A stretch of 53,621 nucleotides of DNA from Pseudomonas sp. S31 (GCF_016648105.1 NZ_JACVVE010000038.1:1-53621), one strand, 5' to 3'. Shown: positions 35,280 through 44,806, numbered from the stretch's first letter. Numbers and translations are program-made. Notes: a model not told the origin generated them from the letters alone.

Positions 35280-35551
35280 GTTTCGACCGTAACCAAGTAC
35301 CGGCCTGGCGCCCAGGCTATCGTTTCCAGTACGAGCCAGCGCAGCAGGGCCACGTTCTGCTGTACCCCGAAGGCATGATCAAGCTCAACGACAGCGCCGG
35401 CCTGATCGGCGGGTTGGTCGATGGCCAGCGCAGCGTCGCTGCCATCATCGCCGAGCTCACCGAGCAATTCCCCGATGTGCCCGAGGTCGCCGACGACATC
35501 GAGCAGTTCATGGAGGTGGCCCGTGCCGAACACTGGATCACCCTCGCCTGA
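35276..35551 (+). CDS. pqqD: PqqA-binding chaperone PqqD
   Basis: 91-residue RiPP recognition element that presents PqqA to PqqE. Begins at a GTG inside the pqqC stop (GTGA), reading SFDRNQVPAWRPGYRFQYE; KLNDSAGLIGGLVDGQRSV is the peptide-clamp region. Its last 29 bases overlap pqqE, ensuring tight coupling. Confidence 0.94.
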   Translation: MSFDRNQVPAWRPGYRFQYEPAQQGHVLLYPEGMIKLNDSAGLIGGLVDGQRSVAAIIAELTEQFPDVPEVADDIEQFMEVARAEHWITLA

Positions 35552-36671
35552 GGTCCCGGTCGGCCTGCCGCTGTGGCTGCTGGCCGAGCTGACCTACCGC
35601 TGCCCGCTGCAGTGCCCATACTGTTCCAACCCGCTGGATTTCGCCCAGCAAGGCAAGGAACTGGACACCGCGCAGTGGTTCAAGGTGATGGCCGAAGCGC
35701 GTGAAATGGGCGCGGCTCAGATCGGTTTTTCCGGGGGCGAGCCATTGGTGCGCCAGGATCTTGCCGAACTGATCGGCGAAGCCCGCAGGCTGGGCTACTA
35801 CACCAACCTGATCACCTCCGGCATCGGCCTCACCGAGCAGCGCATCGCCGCGTTCAAGCAAGCCGGCCTCGACCATATCCAGATCAGCTTCCAGGCCAGC
35901 GACGAGCAGGTCAACAACCTGCTGGCCGGCTCGAAGAAGGCCTTCGCGCAGAAGCTGGAGATGGCCCGGGCGGTGAAGGCCCACGGCTACCCGATGGTGC
36001 TCAACTTCGTCACCCATCGGCACAACATCGACAAGATCGACCGCATCATCGAGCTGTGCATCGCCCTCGAGGCGGACTTCGTCGAGCTCGCCACCTGCCA
36101 GTTCTACGGCTGGGCCCACCTCAACCGCCTGGGCTTGCTGCCAACCCGTGAACAACTGGAGCGGGCCGAGCGCATCACCAACGAATACCGCGACAAGCTC
36201 AAGGCCGAAGGCAACCCCTGCAAGCTGATCTTCGTCACCCCCGATTACTACGAGGAGCGCCCCAAGGCCTGCATGAACGGCTGGGGCAGCCTGTTCCTCA
36301 CCATCACCCCGGACGGCACCGCCCTGCCCTGCCATGGCGCCCGCCAGCTGCCGGTGCAGTTCCCCAACGTGCGCGACCACGACCTGCGGCATATCTGGTA
36401 CGACTCGTTCGGCTTCAACCGTTTCCGCGGCTACGACTGGATGCCCGAGCCCTGCCGCTCGTGCGACGAGAAGGAAAAGGACTTCGGCGGCTGCCGCTGC
36501 CAGGCCTTCATGCTCACCGGCGATGCCAGCAAGGCCGACCCGGTATGCGCCAAGTCGGCCGACCACGGCATCATCCTCAAGGCTCGCGAGGAAGCGCAAA
36601 CCGCGCAACTCGCCATTGAACAGATGACCTTCCGCAATGAACGAAACTCCCGCGTCATCGCCCGCGGCTGA
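35523..36671 (+). CDS. pqqE: PqqA peptide cyclase PqqE (radical SAM)
   Basis: Radical SAM enzyme that joins Glu15 and Tyr19 of PqqA by a C-C bond. 382 residues from a GTG at 35523, preceded by GGAGGTG; this start lies inside pqqD. Radical SAM cluster Cys27-x3-Cys31-x2-Cys34 (CPLQCPYC), then GFSGGEPLVR. The C-terminal SPASM domain has the expected cysteines (KACMNGWG, LPCHGA, CRSCDEKEKDFGGCRC). A longer reading starting near 35421 is just the pqqD region in another frame. Confidence 0.95.
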   Translation: MPNTGSPSPEVPVGLPLWLLAELTYRCPLQCPYCSNPLDFAQQGKELDTAQWFKVMAEAREMGAAQIGFSGGEPLVRQDLAELIGEARRLGYYTNLITSGIGLTEQRIAAFKQAGLDHIQISFQASDEQVNNLLAGSKKAFAQKLEMARAVKAHGYPMVLNFVTHRHNIDKIDRIIELCIALEADFVELATCQFYGWAHLNRLGLLPTREQLERAERITNEYRDKLKAEGNPCKLIFVTPDYYEERPKACMNGWGSLFLTITPDGTALPCHGARQLPVQFPNVRDHDLRHIWYDSFGFNRFRGYDWMPEPCRSCDEKEKDFGGCRCQAFMLTGDASKADPVCAKSADHGIILKAREEAQTAQLAIEQMTFRNERNSRVIARG

Positions 36672-38457
36672 ATTCACTGCCGAGCAGGCCGTGGCCGCCG
36701 GTACCGACTTCGCCGAACTCAAGGTCGGCCCGGACGGCTTGTTCTGGGTCGAGTTCCGCCCGGCCGACGGCGCCTGCCGCATCTGGCACTGGCTCTACCA
36801 CCAGGCACGCTGCCTGACGCCCGCGGGCTTCAGCGTGCGTAGCCGGGTGTACGAGTATGGCGGTGGCAGCTTCTGCCTGGGCGGCGACGGGGTGCTGTTC
36901 GTCAACGAGCAGGACCAGCAGGTCTACAGCCAGGCGCTCGATGGCTCGACGCCCCAGGCGCTGACCGCAGCCAGCGATTGCCGCTACGGTGACCTGCAGT
37001 GGCACGCTGGCGTGGTACTGGCGGTCGAGGAGCAACACGCAGCACAGGTCGAGCACCGGCTGGTGGCCCTGAGCGACGGCCGCCGCGAAGTGCTCGCCGA
37101 AGGTGCCGACTTCTACGCCTCGCCCACCTTGAGCGCCGATGGTCGGCGCCTGGCCTGGATCGAGTGGGACCGCCCGGCCCAGCCCTGGACCGTAACCCGC
37201 CTGATGTGCCGCGAGCGCCAGGCCGATGGCTGGGGCCCGGTGCGGTGCGTGGCCGGCACCGACGAATCACTGCAGCAGCCGCGCTTCGATGCCGACGGCC
37301 GCTTGTACTGCCTGTCCGATCGCAACGGCCACTGGCAACCCTGGGGCGAGCAGGACGGACGCTGGCAGGGGCTACCGGCGAGCGCCGCCGACCATGCGGC
37401 CGCGCCCTGGCAGCTGGGCGCCAGCACCTGGCTGGCCCTGGGCCCGGACCGCTACCTCGCGACCTGGTTCGACAACGGCTTCGGCCAGTTGGGCCGGTAT
37501 GACGAAAGCGGCGCAACCGAGCGCTACGCCAGCGCCTACAGCCGCTTTCGCAGCCTGGCGCTGGACGATGAACAGATATACGCCATCGCCGCCTCACCGA
37601 TCAGCCCGCCGGCGGTAATCGCCATCGACCGGCGCAGCCACGAGGTGCAGATCCTCGCCGGCGGCGCCGACGTGCTCCCGGTCGAGCGCATCAGCCAGCC
37701 GCAGGCGATCAGCTACCCCAGCGGCGAGGGCCAGGCCCATGGCTTCTTCTACGCCGCCCAGGGCGGAAAAGGCCCGGCACCACTGGTGGTGTTCATCCAT
37801 GGCGGCCCGACCTCGGCCTGCTACCCGGTGCTGGACCCACGCATCCAGTACTGGACCCAACGCGGCTTCGCCGTCGCCGACCTGAACTACCGCGGCAGCA
37901 CCGGCTATGGCCGGGCGTATCGGCAGGCACTGCACCTGCGCTGGGGCGAAAGCGATGTGCAGGACGCCTGCGCGGCGGTCGAGCACCTGGCCGGGCGTGG
38001 CCTGATAGACCGCGACAAGGCATTCATCCGCGGCGGCAGCGCCGGCGGCTACACCACCCTCTGCGCCCTCGCCTTCCATGACGCGTTCCGCGCTGGCGCC
38101 AGCCTGTATGGGGTAAGCGATCCAATCGCCCTGGGCCGGGCCACGCACAAGTTCGAAGGCGACTACCTGGACTGGCTGATCGGCGACCCGCTACGCGATG
38201 CCGAACGCTACCGTCAACGCACGCCTCTGCTGCATGCCTCGCAGATCACGGTGCCGGTGATCTTCTTCCAGGGCGAATTGGACGCGGTGGTGGTGCCGGA
38301 GCAGACGCGCTCGATGCTGGCGGCCCTGCAGGCCAATGGCATCGAGGCCGAAGGACATTTCTATGCTGGCGAGCGGCATGGGTTCCGCAACGCTGCGAAT
38401 CTGGCGCATGCGCTGGAGCAAGAGTGGAGGTTTTATTGCCGGGTGTTGAAGCGATGA
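36637..38457 (+). CDS. S9 family prolyl oligopeptidase of the pqq cluster
   Basis: 606-residue cytoplasmic serine peptidase: N-terminal beta-propeller (about residues 20-370) and C-terminal alpha/beta-hydrolase with nucleophile Ser in RGGSAGGYTTL, Asp in GELDAVVVPEQ and His in GERHGFRN. It overlaps the pqqE end by 35 bases, so it is co-translated with the PQQ genes. Such peptidases occur at the end of pqq clusters in several pseudomonads (called pqqM or pqqH); a role in processing PqqA or its product is suspected but not proven. Confidence 0.9.
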   Translation: MNETPASSPAAEFTAEQAVAAGTDFAELKVGPDGLFWVEFRPADGACRIWHWLYHQARCLTPAGFSVRSRVYEYGGGSFCLGGDGVLFVNEQDQQVYSQALDGSTPQALTAASDCRYGDLQWHAGVVLAVEEQHAAQVEHRLVALSDGRREVLAEGADFYASPTLSADGRRLAWIEWDRPAQPWTVTRLMCRERQADGWGPVRCVAGTDESLQQPRFDADGRLYCLSDRNGHWQPWGEQDGRWQGLPASAADHAAAPWQLGASTWLALGPDRYLATWFDNGFGQLGRYDESGATERYASAYSRFRSLALDDEQIYAIAASPISPPAVIAIDRRSHEVQILAGGADVLPVERISQPQAISYPSGEGQAHGFFYAAQGGKGPAPLVVFIHGGPTSACYPVLDPRIQYWTQRGFAVADLNYRGSTGYGRAYRQALHLRWGESDVQDACAAVEHLAGRGLIDRDKAFIRGGSAGGYTTLCALAFHDAFRAGASLYGVSDPIALGRATHKFEGDYLDWLIGDPLRDAERYRQRTPLLHASQITVPVIFFQGELDAVVVPEQTRSMLAALQANGIEAEGHFYAGERHGFRNAANLAHALEQEWRFYCRVLKR

Positions 38458-38462
38458 CCCGC

Positions 38463-38481
38463 GGGGCCGCGTTGCGGCCCC
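38463..38481. terminator. Hairpin between the S9 peptidase and the Pmp3 gene
   Basis: GGGGCCGC (38463-38470) and GCGGCCCC (38474-38481) with GTT loop, between two convergent genes. No T-run on either side; a Rho-independent role is uncertain. Confidence 0.45.
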
Positions 38482-38488
38482 GGCATTC

Positions 38489-38647
38489 TCAGCGCTTGGC
38501 GATGATGTACACCGCATGCACGATCCCCGGGATATACCCCAGCAGCGTCAGCAGGATATTCAACCAGAACGCCCCACCGAAGCCGACCTGGAGAAACACC
38601 CCGAGCGGCGGCAGGATAATGGCGATGATGATACGAATGAAGTCCAT
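38489..38647 (-). CDS. YqaE/Pmp3 family small membrane protein
   Basis: 52 residues, nearly all hydrophobic: MDFIRIIIAIILPPLGVFLQ then a second helix ending GIVHAVYIIAKR, the UPF0057/Pmp3 pattern of two membrane helices. AAGGAGAG stands before the ATG at 38647; the longer reading upstream is not family-like. Pmp3 proteins are linked to membrane potential and salt or stress tolerance. Monocistronic. Confidence 0.9.
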   Translation of the reverse strand: MDFIRIIIAIILPPLGVFLQVGFGGAFWLNILLTLLGYIPGIVHAVYIIAKR

Positions 38648-38796
38648 GGTGGTCTCTCCTTGAGGGGTTTGAACAGAGACTAGCCGCACCCGCCAGAGGT
38701 TCCACCGCTTGCACGCCACACAAAAAAATGCCCCGAGCCAATTCGATCGGCCCAGGGCGGTGCGCAGAAACGCAAGACGGTTCGGTTCGATTCGGA

Positions 38797-40080
38797 TCAG
38801 GCCGGGACTTCCCGGCGGTTGTGCTGGCTGGCGTGCAAGCGGGCGAAGGCTCGGGCCAGGCGCAGCAGCATTTCGTCGATGTTGCCCCGGCTCACGGTGA
38901 GGGCTGGCGAGAAGCGCAGCACATCCGCTTGCGGGGCGTTGAGCAGCAAGCCCTCATGCAAGGCCGCCTGGACCAGCTCCTGGGCGATGCTCTCGCGTAG
39001 TTGCAGTGCCCACAGCAAGCCCTGCCCACGCACCTCACCCTGGCCATAACGGCCGGCCAGGCGCGCCAGGCCTTCACGCAGATGGCGGCCGCTGTCCTGC
39101 ACCTGCTCGAAGAAACCAGCTTCCAGCACGGTGTCGAGTACGGCCAACCCGGCCGCGCTCATCAGGGCATTGCCATGGTGGCTGCCTTCCAGCTCGCCCG
39201 GCTCGGCGCAGCAAGCGCTGCCACGGGCCAGCAGGGCGGCCAGCGGCACTCCGCCACCCAGGCCTTTACCCAGGGTGATGATGTCGGCGCGCACGCCGTA
39301 GGTCTGCTCGGCGAGCAAGGCACCACAGCGGCCGATGCCGGTCTGCACTTCGTCGAGGATCAACAGGATGCCCAGTTCACGGCACAGCGTCTCCACACCC
39401 TTGAGGTACTCACGGGTGGCGGGGATCACCCCGGCCTCGCCCTGTATCGGCTCGAGCATGATCGCCACGGTGCGCGAATCGACCTGCGCATGCAGCGCCG
39501 CCAGGTCGTTGAACGGCACCTTGCTGAAGCCTGGCAGGCCAGGTTCGCAGCGGTTGCATGGCAGCGGGTCGGAGGCCGACAGCGCGCCCAGGCTACGGCC
39601 ATGGCAGGCATGACTGGCGGTGATGATGTGATAGGCGCCGTTGCGGTGCAGCTGGCCCCACTTGCGTGCCAGCTTGATCGCCCCTTCGCAGGCTTCGGCG
39701 CCACTGTTGAGCAGGTAGGCCTGGTCGCTGCCGGTGCTCTGGCACAGGCGGTCGACCAGTGCCAGCAAACCGCGGCTGTGGTAGCCCGCGCCGGGGTTGA
39801 TCAGTGCCTGGGCCTGGTTGCCGAGCGCCTTGGCCAGCGCGCTGGGGCTGTGGCCCAGGCTGTTGACCGCGCCACCCTGGGTGAAATCCAGATAGGCGTG
39901 GCCTTGGTCATCCCACAGCCACGAGCCCTGGCCACGCACGAACACCTGCGAGGCGCGCTCGCTGCTGCCCGGCATCAGGCGCTCGCGCGACAACTGCGGG
40001 GCATCCGCCTGGGTGACCGGCGCACACTTGGGCTCGGCGACGGCGGCAGGAGCCGATCGGCGCAGGTTGAACAGGTTCAT
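38797..40080 (-). CDS. Class III aminotransferase (acetylornithine aminotransferase-like)
   Basis: PLP enzyme of 427 residues from the ATG at 40080 (GGAG five bases before). Fold type I landmarks: NSGAEACEGAIKLARKWG (about residue 126), LDEVQTGIGRCG (about 241) and the PLP Lys in ITLGKGLGGGVPLAAL (about 270). It has about 40 extra N-terminal residues compared with ArgD, and no arg genes nearby, so the real substrate is uncertain (an omega-amino acid or diamine is plausible). Divergent from a LysR regulator that probably controls it. Confidence 0.88.
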   Translation of the reverse strand: MNLFNLRRSAPAAVAEPKCAPVTQADAPQLSRERLMPGSSERASQVFVRGQGSWLWDDQGHAYLDFTQGGAVNSLGHSPSALAKALGNQAQALINPGAGYHSRGLLALVDRLCQSTGSDQAYLLNSGAEACEGAIKLARKWGQLHRNGAYHIITASHACHGRSLGALSASDPLPCNRCEPGLPGFSKVPFNDLAALHAQVDSRTVAIMLEPIQGEAGVIPATREYLKGVETLCRELGILLILDEVQTGIGRCGALLAEQTYGVRADIITLGKGLGGGVPLAALLARGSACCAEPGELEGSHHGNALMSAAGLAVLDTVLEAGFFEQVQDSGRHLREGLARLAGRYGQGEVRGQGLLWALQLRESIAQELVQAALHEGLLLNAPQADVLRFSPALTVSRGNIDEMLLRLARAFARLHASQHNRREVPA

Positions 40081-40278
40081 GGGGGCTCCAACCAATCACG
40101 GTAACGGGCATTCGGGGCCTGGTCTTGATGCCGGCGCTCGATAATTTTGCCCTGCCTATCAAAAGTGTTTCTCAGCAGCGGTAACAATCAGCCGCTGTCG
40201 CGCTGTAACCCGCTGCTATACGGCGATAGACTAGGCTTCCGAGGCGCTTGCGACCATTCCGTTTTTCCAGCTTTTTCG

Positions 40279-40293
40279 ATAAGTATTTCTTAT
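40279..40293. promoter_or_regulatory. LysR-type T-N11-A box over the LysR start codon
   Basis: ATAAG-TATTT-CTTAT, a perfect 5-bp dyad matching T-N11-A. It overlaps the ATG (40292) of the LysR gene, suiting autorepression. Confidence 0.5.
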
Positions 40294-41179
40294 GGATTTT
40301 CGCCAACTGCGTTATTTCGTCGCGGTCTATGAAGAAGGCCATGTCGGCCGTGCCGCCGAGCGCCTGTCGCTCTCCCAGCCGGCACTGTCACAGCAGATCC
40401 GCCAGCTCGAGCACAGCCTCGACCTGAGCCTGTTCGAGCGCAGCAACAAGCGCTTGCTGCCGACGCTGGCCGCCCACACCTTGTACAACCATGCCCAACC
40501 ACTGCTCGATGGCTTGCAGCGCGCCCACGACGCCATGCGCAACTTCAAGGGGCAATCGGTACGCACCCTGGCCATCGGCGTGCTGCAGACCGTGCGCCCG
40601 GGCCTGGTGCCACAATTGCTCGAACGCGTGCGCAAGGCGCAACCGCATCTGGTGGTGCAGATCTACGAACTGTCGGGGCTGGAGATCGAACGGCGCCTGC
40701 TCAACGGCAGCCTGGACATCGGCATCAGCTACCTGCCGCCGCGCCAGCCGGGGCTGCACGGCCTGCTGTTGTACGAAGATGAGTTGCAATTGGTGATCCC
40801 GGACACCCATCCACTGAAGGATTTCAAGAAAGTGTCCATCCGCCAGGCGGCAGAACTGCCGATGCTGATGCTCGGCGAGGAGTTCCAGATACGCCAGATC
40901 TGGAAGGAACAACTGGCCAACCAGGGGCGTCGGCCGCAGGTGCAGGCGGAGATGAACAACATGGCCGGCATTCTCGACAGCCTGTCGCATACCGCGCTGG
41001 CGACCATCCTGCCTGGCCGCGCCAAGGAGGCCGCCGAGGATGACCAGGGCTTGCTGTGGAAGCCGCTGAGCGAGCCGCGGGTGCCGCTCAAGGTCGGCCT
41101 GGTGTACCGCGATGCCCAGCGCCAGCAGGCATCGGTTGAGCTGCTGCGGACCTTGCTGGAAGAAGAGGTGCACGGCTGA
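40292..41179 (+). CDS. LysR family transcriptional regulator
   Basis: 295 residues: N-terminal winged HTH (MDFRQLRYFVAVYEEGHVGR AAERLSLSQPALSQQIRQLE, residues 1-40) and a substrate-binding C-terminal domain. No Shine-Dalgarno is visible before the ATG, which is preceded by T-rich sequence. It is divergent from the class III aminotransferase with 211 bp between, the classical layout for a LysR regulator and its target. Inducer unknown. Confidence 0.92.
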   Translation: MDFRQLRYFVAVYEEGHVGRAAERLSLSQPALSQQIRQLEHSLDLSLFERSNKRLLPTLAAHTLYNHAQPLLDGLQRAHDAMRNFKGQSVRTLAIGVLQTVRPGLVPQLLERVRKAQPHLVVQIYELSGLEIERRLLNGSLDIGISYLPPRQPGLHGLLLYEDELQLVIPDTHPLKDFKKVSIRQAAELPMLMLGEEFQIRQIWKEQLANQGRRPQVQAEMNNMAGILDSLSHTALATILPGRAKEAAEDDQGLLWKPLSEPRVPLKVGLVYRDAQRQQASVELLRTLLEEEVHG

Positions 41180-41196
41180 AAAACACGCACACAAAG

Positions 41197-41222
41197 AAAA
41201 CCCCGCCGAAGCGGGGTTTTCC
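41197..41222 (+). terminator. Rho-independent terminator after the LysR gene
   Basis: AAAACCCCGC CGAA GCGGGGTTTT, ten perfect pairs ending in T's, 17 bases after the stop. Symmetric A/T flanks make it bidirectional. Confidence 0.88.
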
Positions 41223-41411
41223 AGACTGTTTCCCTATGACATCCCTATCGCCCCACCTTCCTGGCAGGCATCCTTCGTTGTCCCTGTTCTGTCCTTTGCG
41301 CTTCCTGCGCAACGTCCATGTAAGAAAGATTAACCGTGGATCCAATCTCAGAACAGTGGCGAATAGTCACCACGTCACGTAAGAGAAAGCTTACAAAGAT
41401 CCGCCAAACCC

Positions 41412-43190
41412 TCAGAACTGCTCGGCATCCAGCAGGAACAACGACTCACTGCCGGCCTTCACCGATGCCACCAGCGAGTCGACCCGCGGCAGCAGGCGGG
41501 CGAAGTAGAAGCGCGCCGTGCCCAGCTTGGCCGAGTAGAACGCCTGGTCACCCTCGCCCTGCTCGGCGGTACGCGCCATCAACGCCCACATGTAGGCATA
41601 TGCCACGTAGCCGAAGGCATGCAGGTATTCCACCGACGCCGCACCGATCTCGTTCGGGTTGCCCTTGGCCTGGTCCAGCAGCCACTCGGTGAGGCCGTCG
41701 AGCTGGTCGAGGGCGGCTGCCAGCGGCCGGGTGAACTCGCCGGTTTCACTGCCCGCGTTGGCGATGAACTGGCGAATCTCATCGGAGAACAGGCGGTAGT
41801 ACGCACCACCGCTGGCCACCACCTTGCGGCCCACCAGGTCCAGCGCCTGGATGCCGTTGGTGCCTTCGTAGATCTGCGTGATGCGCACGTCGCGCACCAG
41901 TTGTTCCTGGCCCCACTCGCGGATGTAGCCATGGCCGCCGAACACCTGCTGGCCGTGCACCGCGCACTCCAGGCCAAGGTCGGTGAGAAACGCCTTGGCC
42001 ACTGGCGTCAGCAACGCCACCAACTCCTCGCTGCGCTTGCGGGCGACCGCGTCTTCGTTGTACTTGGCGCTGTCGAGCTGCATCGCCACGTAGGTGGAAA
42101 ACGCCCGGCCGCCCTCGATCAACGCCTTCATGGTCAGCAGCATGCGGCGTACGTCGGGGTGGACGATGATCGGGTCGGCGACCTTGTCCTTGGCTTGCGG
42201 GCCAGTGGGCGAGCGGCTTTGCAGGCGATCGCGGGCGTATTCCACGGCGTTCTGGTAGGAGCGCTCGGCCGAGGCCAGGCCCTGGATGCCGACCCCCAGG
42301 CGCTCGTAGTTCATCATGGTGAACATGGCGGCCAGGCCCTTGTTCGGTTCCCCGACGATATAGCCCACCGCCTCGTCGAAGTTCATCACGCAGGTCGCCG
42401 AGGCCTGGATGCCCATCTTGTGCTCGATCGAGCCGCAGGTCGCGGGGTTGCGTGCGCCCAGGCTGCCATCGGCGTTGACCAGGAACTTCGGCACCAGGAA
42501 CAGCGAGATGCCCTTGGGCCCGGCTGGCGCGTCCGGCAACTTGGCCAGCACCAGGTGGATGATGTTCTCGGTCAGATCGTGCTCGCCGCCGGTGATGAAG
42601 ATCTTGGTGCCGCTGACCTTGTAGCTGCCATCGGCCTGGGGTTCGGCCTTGGTGCGTATGATGCCCAGGTCGGTACCGGCATGGGGCTCGGTCAGGCACA
42701 TGGAGCCGGCCCAGACACCGGCATACATGTTCGGCAGGTACTGCTGCTTGAGCGCTTCGCTGGCATGGGCGTTGATCGACAGGCAGGCCCCAGCGGTCAG
42801 CATCGGGTACAGGCCGAACGCCAGGCTGGAGGCGTTGACCATTTCCTCGACCTGGGCCGAGATGGTCTTGGGCATGCCCATGCCGCCGAACAGCGGGTCA
42901 CCGCCCACCCCTACCCAGCCACCTTCGGCATAGGTGTTGTAGGCGTCGATGAAGCCTGCCGGTGTGCGTACGGCGCCGTTGTCCCAATGGCAGCCCTCTT
43001 CGTCGGCGGCGCGACTGAGCGGGGCGATGGAGCGCGCGGTGACCTTGCCGGCCTCTTCCAGCACGGCCATGGCGGTGTCGGCGTCCACGGCCTCGGCCAG
43101 CGCGGGCAGTTGCGCCCACTGCTCGGCCACGTTGAAGACTTCATTCAGAACGAAGCGCATGTCGCGCAGGGGCGCTTTATAGTCAGCCAT
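41412..43190 (-). CDS. Acyl-CoA dehydrogenase (600-residue type, second copy)
   Basis: 592-residue flavoprotein oxidising acyl-CoA to enoyl-CoA in beta-oxidation. Begins MADYKAPLRDMRFVLNEV, with CLTEPHAGTDLG (flavin/substrate loop), KVSGTKIFITGGEHD, and the active-site region YEGTNGIQALDLVGRKV. It carries the extended C-terminal domain of this subclass. Paralogue of the gene at 44807-46612, from which a diguanylate cyclase gene separates it. Frames upstream of 43190 are not family-like. Likely substrate is long-chain or phenylalkanoyl-CoA, by analogy only. Confidence 0.92.
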   Translation of the reverse strand: MADYKAPLRDMRFVLNEVFNVAEQWAQLPALAEAVDADTAMAVLEEAGKVTARSIAPLSRAADEEGCHWDNGAVRTPAGFIDAYNTYAEGGWVGVGGDPLFGGMGMPKTISAQVEEMVNASSLAFGLYPMLTAGACLSINAHASEALKQQYLPNMYAGVWAGSMCLTEPHAGTDLGIIRTKAEPQADGSYKVSGTKIFITGGEHDLTENIIHLVLAKLPDAPAGPKGISLFLVPKFLVNADGSLGARNPATCGSIEHKMGIQASATCVMNFDEAVGYIVGEPNKGLAAMFTMMNYERLGVGIQGLASAERSYQNAVEYARDRLQSRSPTGPQAKDKVADPIIVHPDVRRMLLTMKALIEGGRAFSTYVAMQLDSAKYNEDAVARKRSEELVALLTPVAKAFLTDLGLECAVHGQQVFGGHGYIREWGQEQLVRDVRITQIYEGTNGIQALDLVGRKVVASGGAYYRLFSDEIRQFIANAGSETGEFTRPLAAALDQLDGLTEWLLDQAKGNPNEIGAASVEYLHAFGYVAYAYMWALMARTAEQGEGDQAFYSAKLGTARFYFARLLPRVDSLVASVKAGSESLFLLDAEQF

Positions 43191-43311
43191 GACAACCTCT
43201 CGCTGGTGGGGTCGGGCGGTTCGGGCAACCGCAGCACGGATTTGATCCCAGTGTAACCGACAAACTTTTACGAGACATAGGGTCATTACAAGACCGTAAA
43301 GTCATTTTCGG

Positions 43312-44607
43312 TCACGCCATGCGGACCGCTCCGCGCAGCGATTGCTGGCCGTGGATCATGGTGCAGTTACGCCCCGCACCCTTGGCGGCGTACAAGGCCT
43401 GGTCAGCGGACTTGAGCACTTCTTCCGGGTTGCGGTGATCTGCCAGGCGCTCGGCCACGCCGATGCTGATGGTGACCGAGACCGTACCGTTGCCATTGCT
43501 GCTGCGCCGCTGGCGCCCGGTCGTGTCGTCCTGGGGGCGGTTGCTCTGGTCGCGCAGCTGCATGACGTAGTTGGCGATCATCTCGCGCACTGCCTCCAGG
43601 TGCGGCAGGCATTCCTCGGCGGTCTTGCCGGCGAACACCAGGGCGAACTCCTCGCCGCCGTAACGGTAGGCACGCCCGCCACCGGTGACCTTACCCAGAC
43701 GGCTGGCGACCAGGCGCAGCACCTGGTCGCCGACATCGTGACCATGGGTGTCGTTGAATTTCTTGAAGTGGTCGACGTCGGTCATGGCGATCACGTAGTT
43801 ACGCCCCAGGCGCTGCATGCGCTCGTTCAGCGCGCGGCGGCCCGGCAGGCCGGTCAACTCGTCGCGGAAGGCCATCTGGTAAGCCTCGTGGGACACCGCC
43901 GCAGCGATCATCAGCATGACCTGGCTGCACATGATGTTCAGGGTGAACGGCAGGATGAAGGTCTTGGGCAGCATCCAGAAGATGCCGATCAGGCCGATCA
44001 GCTGCGCCGCGTGCAACGGCCGCGGCTCACGCAGGTATTGCACCACCAGCAAGACGAACACCACCAGGAACAGCGGGTAGACCATCTGGATCAGGCTCAT
44101 CCACTGCCCATGCAGTGCCGGCCAGCGAATCTCTGCCAGCCACGCCAGCAGGGCGTCCGGAAAGCTCTGCTCCAGGGCCAGGGCCACGCTGCCCACGGCG
44201 AACAGCACGGCGAACCGTGCCAGCAGGTCCTGGGCCAGGTGGGTGCGTTCCTGCCAGGCGCCAAACAGGCCATACAACGCCGGCAGCAGCAGGCACACCA
44301 GATGGAAGATCACCGCCGCGTCCTCGCGGACCCGGCCATTGTCACGGTAGAAATCGGTCTGGGTATCGAGCAGGAAGTAGGCGATGTACACCGTGACCAT
44401 CAGAAACAGCTCGCGCTGGCGGCGATATACCGCGCAATAGGCGCCGCCCAGCAGCAGCACCAGCGTCGGCAGGACGTTGAACAGGGAGGTGAAGAAGGTG
44501 CTCAGGTCCCTTACGTAGGCCGCTGCAAGCCCCGACAGCAATAGCAACAGCGAGGGCAGAAAATGGCTCGCTCGAACAGCGTTTAGACGAAACAAGGGAA
44601 TCTCCAA
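43312..44607 (-). CDS. Membrane diguanylate cyclase (GGDEF)
   Basis: 431 residues. About six to seven transmembrane segments in residues 15-240, then a GGDEF domain with active-site GGEEF at 317-321 (RAYRYGGEEFALVF) and conserved DELTGLPGRRALNE and TDVDHFKKFNDTHGHDVGDQ. No RxxD inhibitory site was evident five residues before GGEEF. Makes c-di-GMP. The membrane part is unclassified (7TM-like sensor). Placed between two acyl-CoA dehydrogenase genes but in a separate transcript, since a terminator precedes it. Confidence 0.92.
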   Translation of the reverse strand: MEIPLFRLNAVRASHFLPSLLLLLSGLAAAYVRDLSTFFTSLFNVLPTLVLLLGGAYCAVYRRQRELFLMVTVYIAYFLLDTQTDFYRDNGRVREDAAVIFHLVCLLLPALYGLFGAWQERTHLAQDLLARFAVLFAVGSVALALEQSFPDALLAWLAEIRWPALHGQWMSLIQMVYPLFLVVFVLLVVQYLREPRPLHAAQLIGLIGIFWMLPKTFILPFTLNIMCSQVMLMIAAAVSHEAYQMAFRDELTGLPGRRALNERMQRLGRNYVIAMTDVDHFKKFNDTHGHDVGDQVLRLVASRLGKVTGGGRAYRYGGEEFALVFAGKTAEECLPHLEAVREMIANYVMQLRDQSNRPQDDTTGRQRRSSNGNGTVSVTISIGVAERLADHRNPEEVLKSADQALYAAKGAGRNCTMIHGQQSLRGAVRMA

Positions 44608-44753
44608 CCCGGCAGATCAATAATGGCATTGTGCCCTTACTTCATCGGCAGCACACGTGAATAGATGAATACGTTGCTGGGTTAACGGCAGCGAGAGGGG
44701 TGGGCTTGAGGTTTTTCTGCACGACCCATGGCGATGGCACACCCTAGAAATGC

Positions 44754-44787
44754 AAAAACCCGCCTGCCAATAAAGGCAGGCGGGTTT
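44754..44787 (-). terminator. Rho-independent terminator of the first acyl-CoA dehydrogenase gene
   Basis: AAACCCGCCTGCC (44756-44768) and GGCAGGCGGGTTT (44775-44787), a 13-bp stem with a six-base loop. On the minus strand it runs into TTTTT, 20 bases after the stop at 44807. Confidence 0.9.
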
Positions 44788-44806
44788 CGCAAAACAGCTG
44801 AAACGT

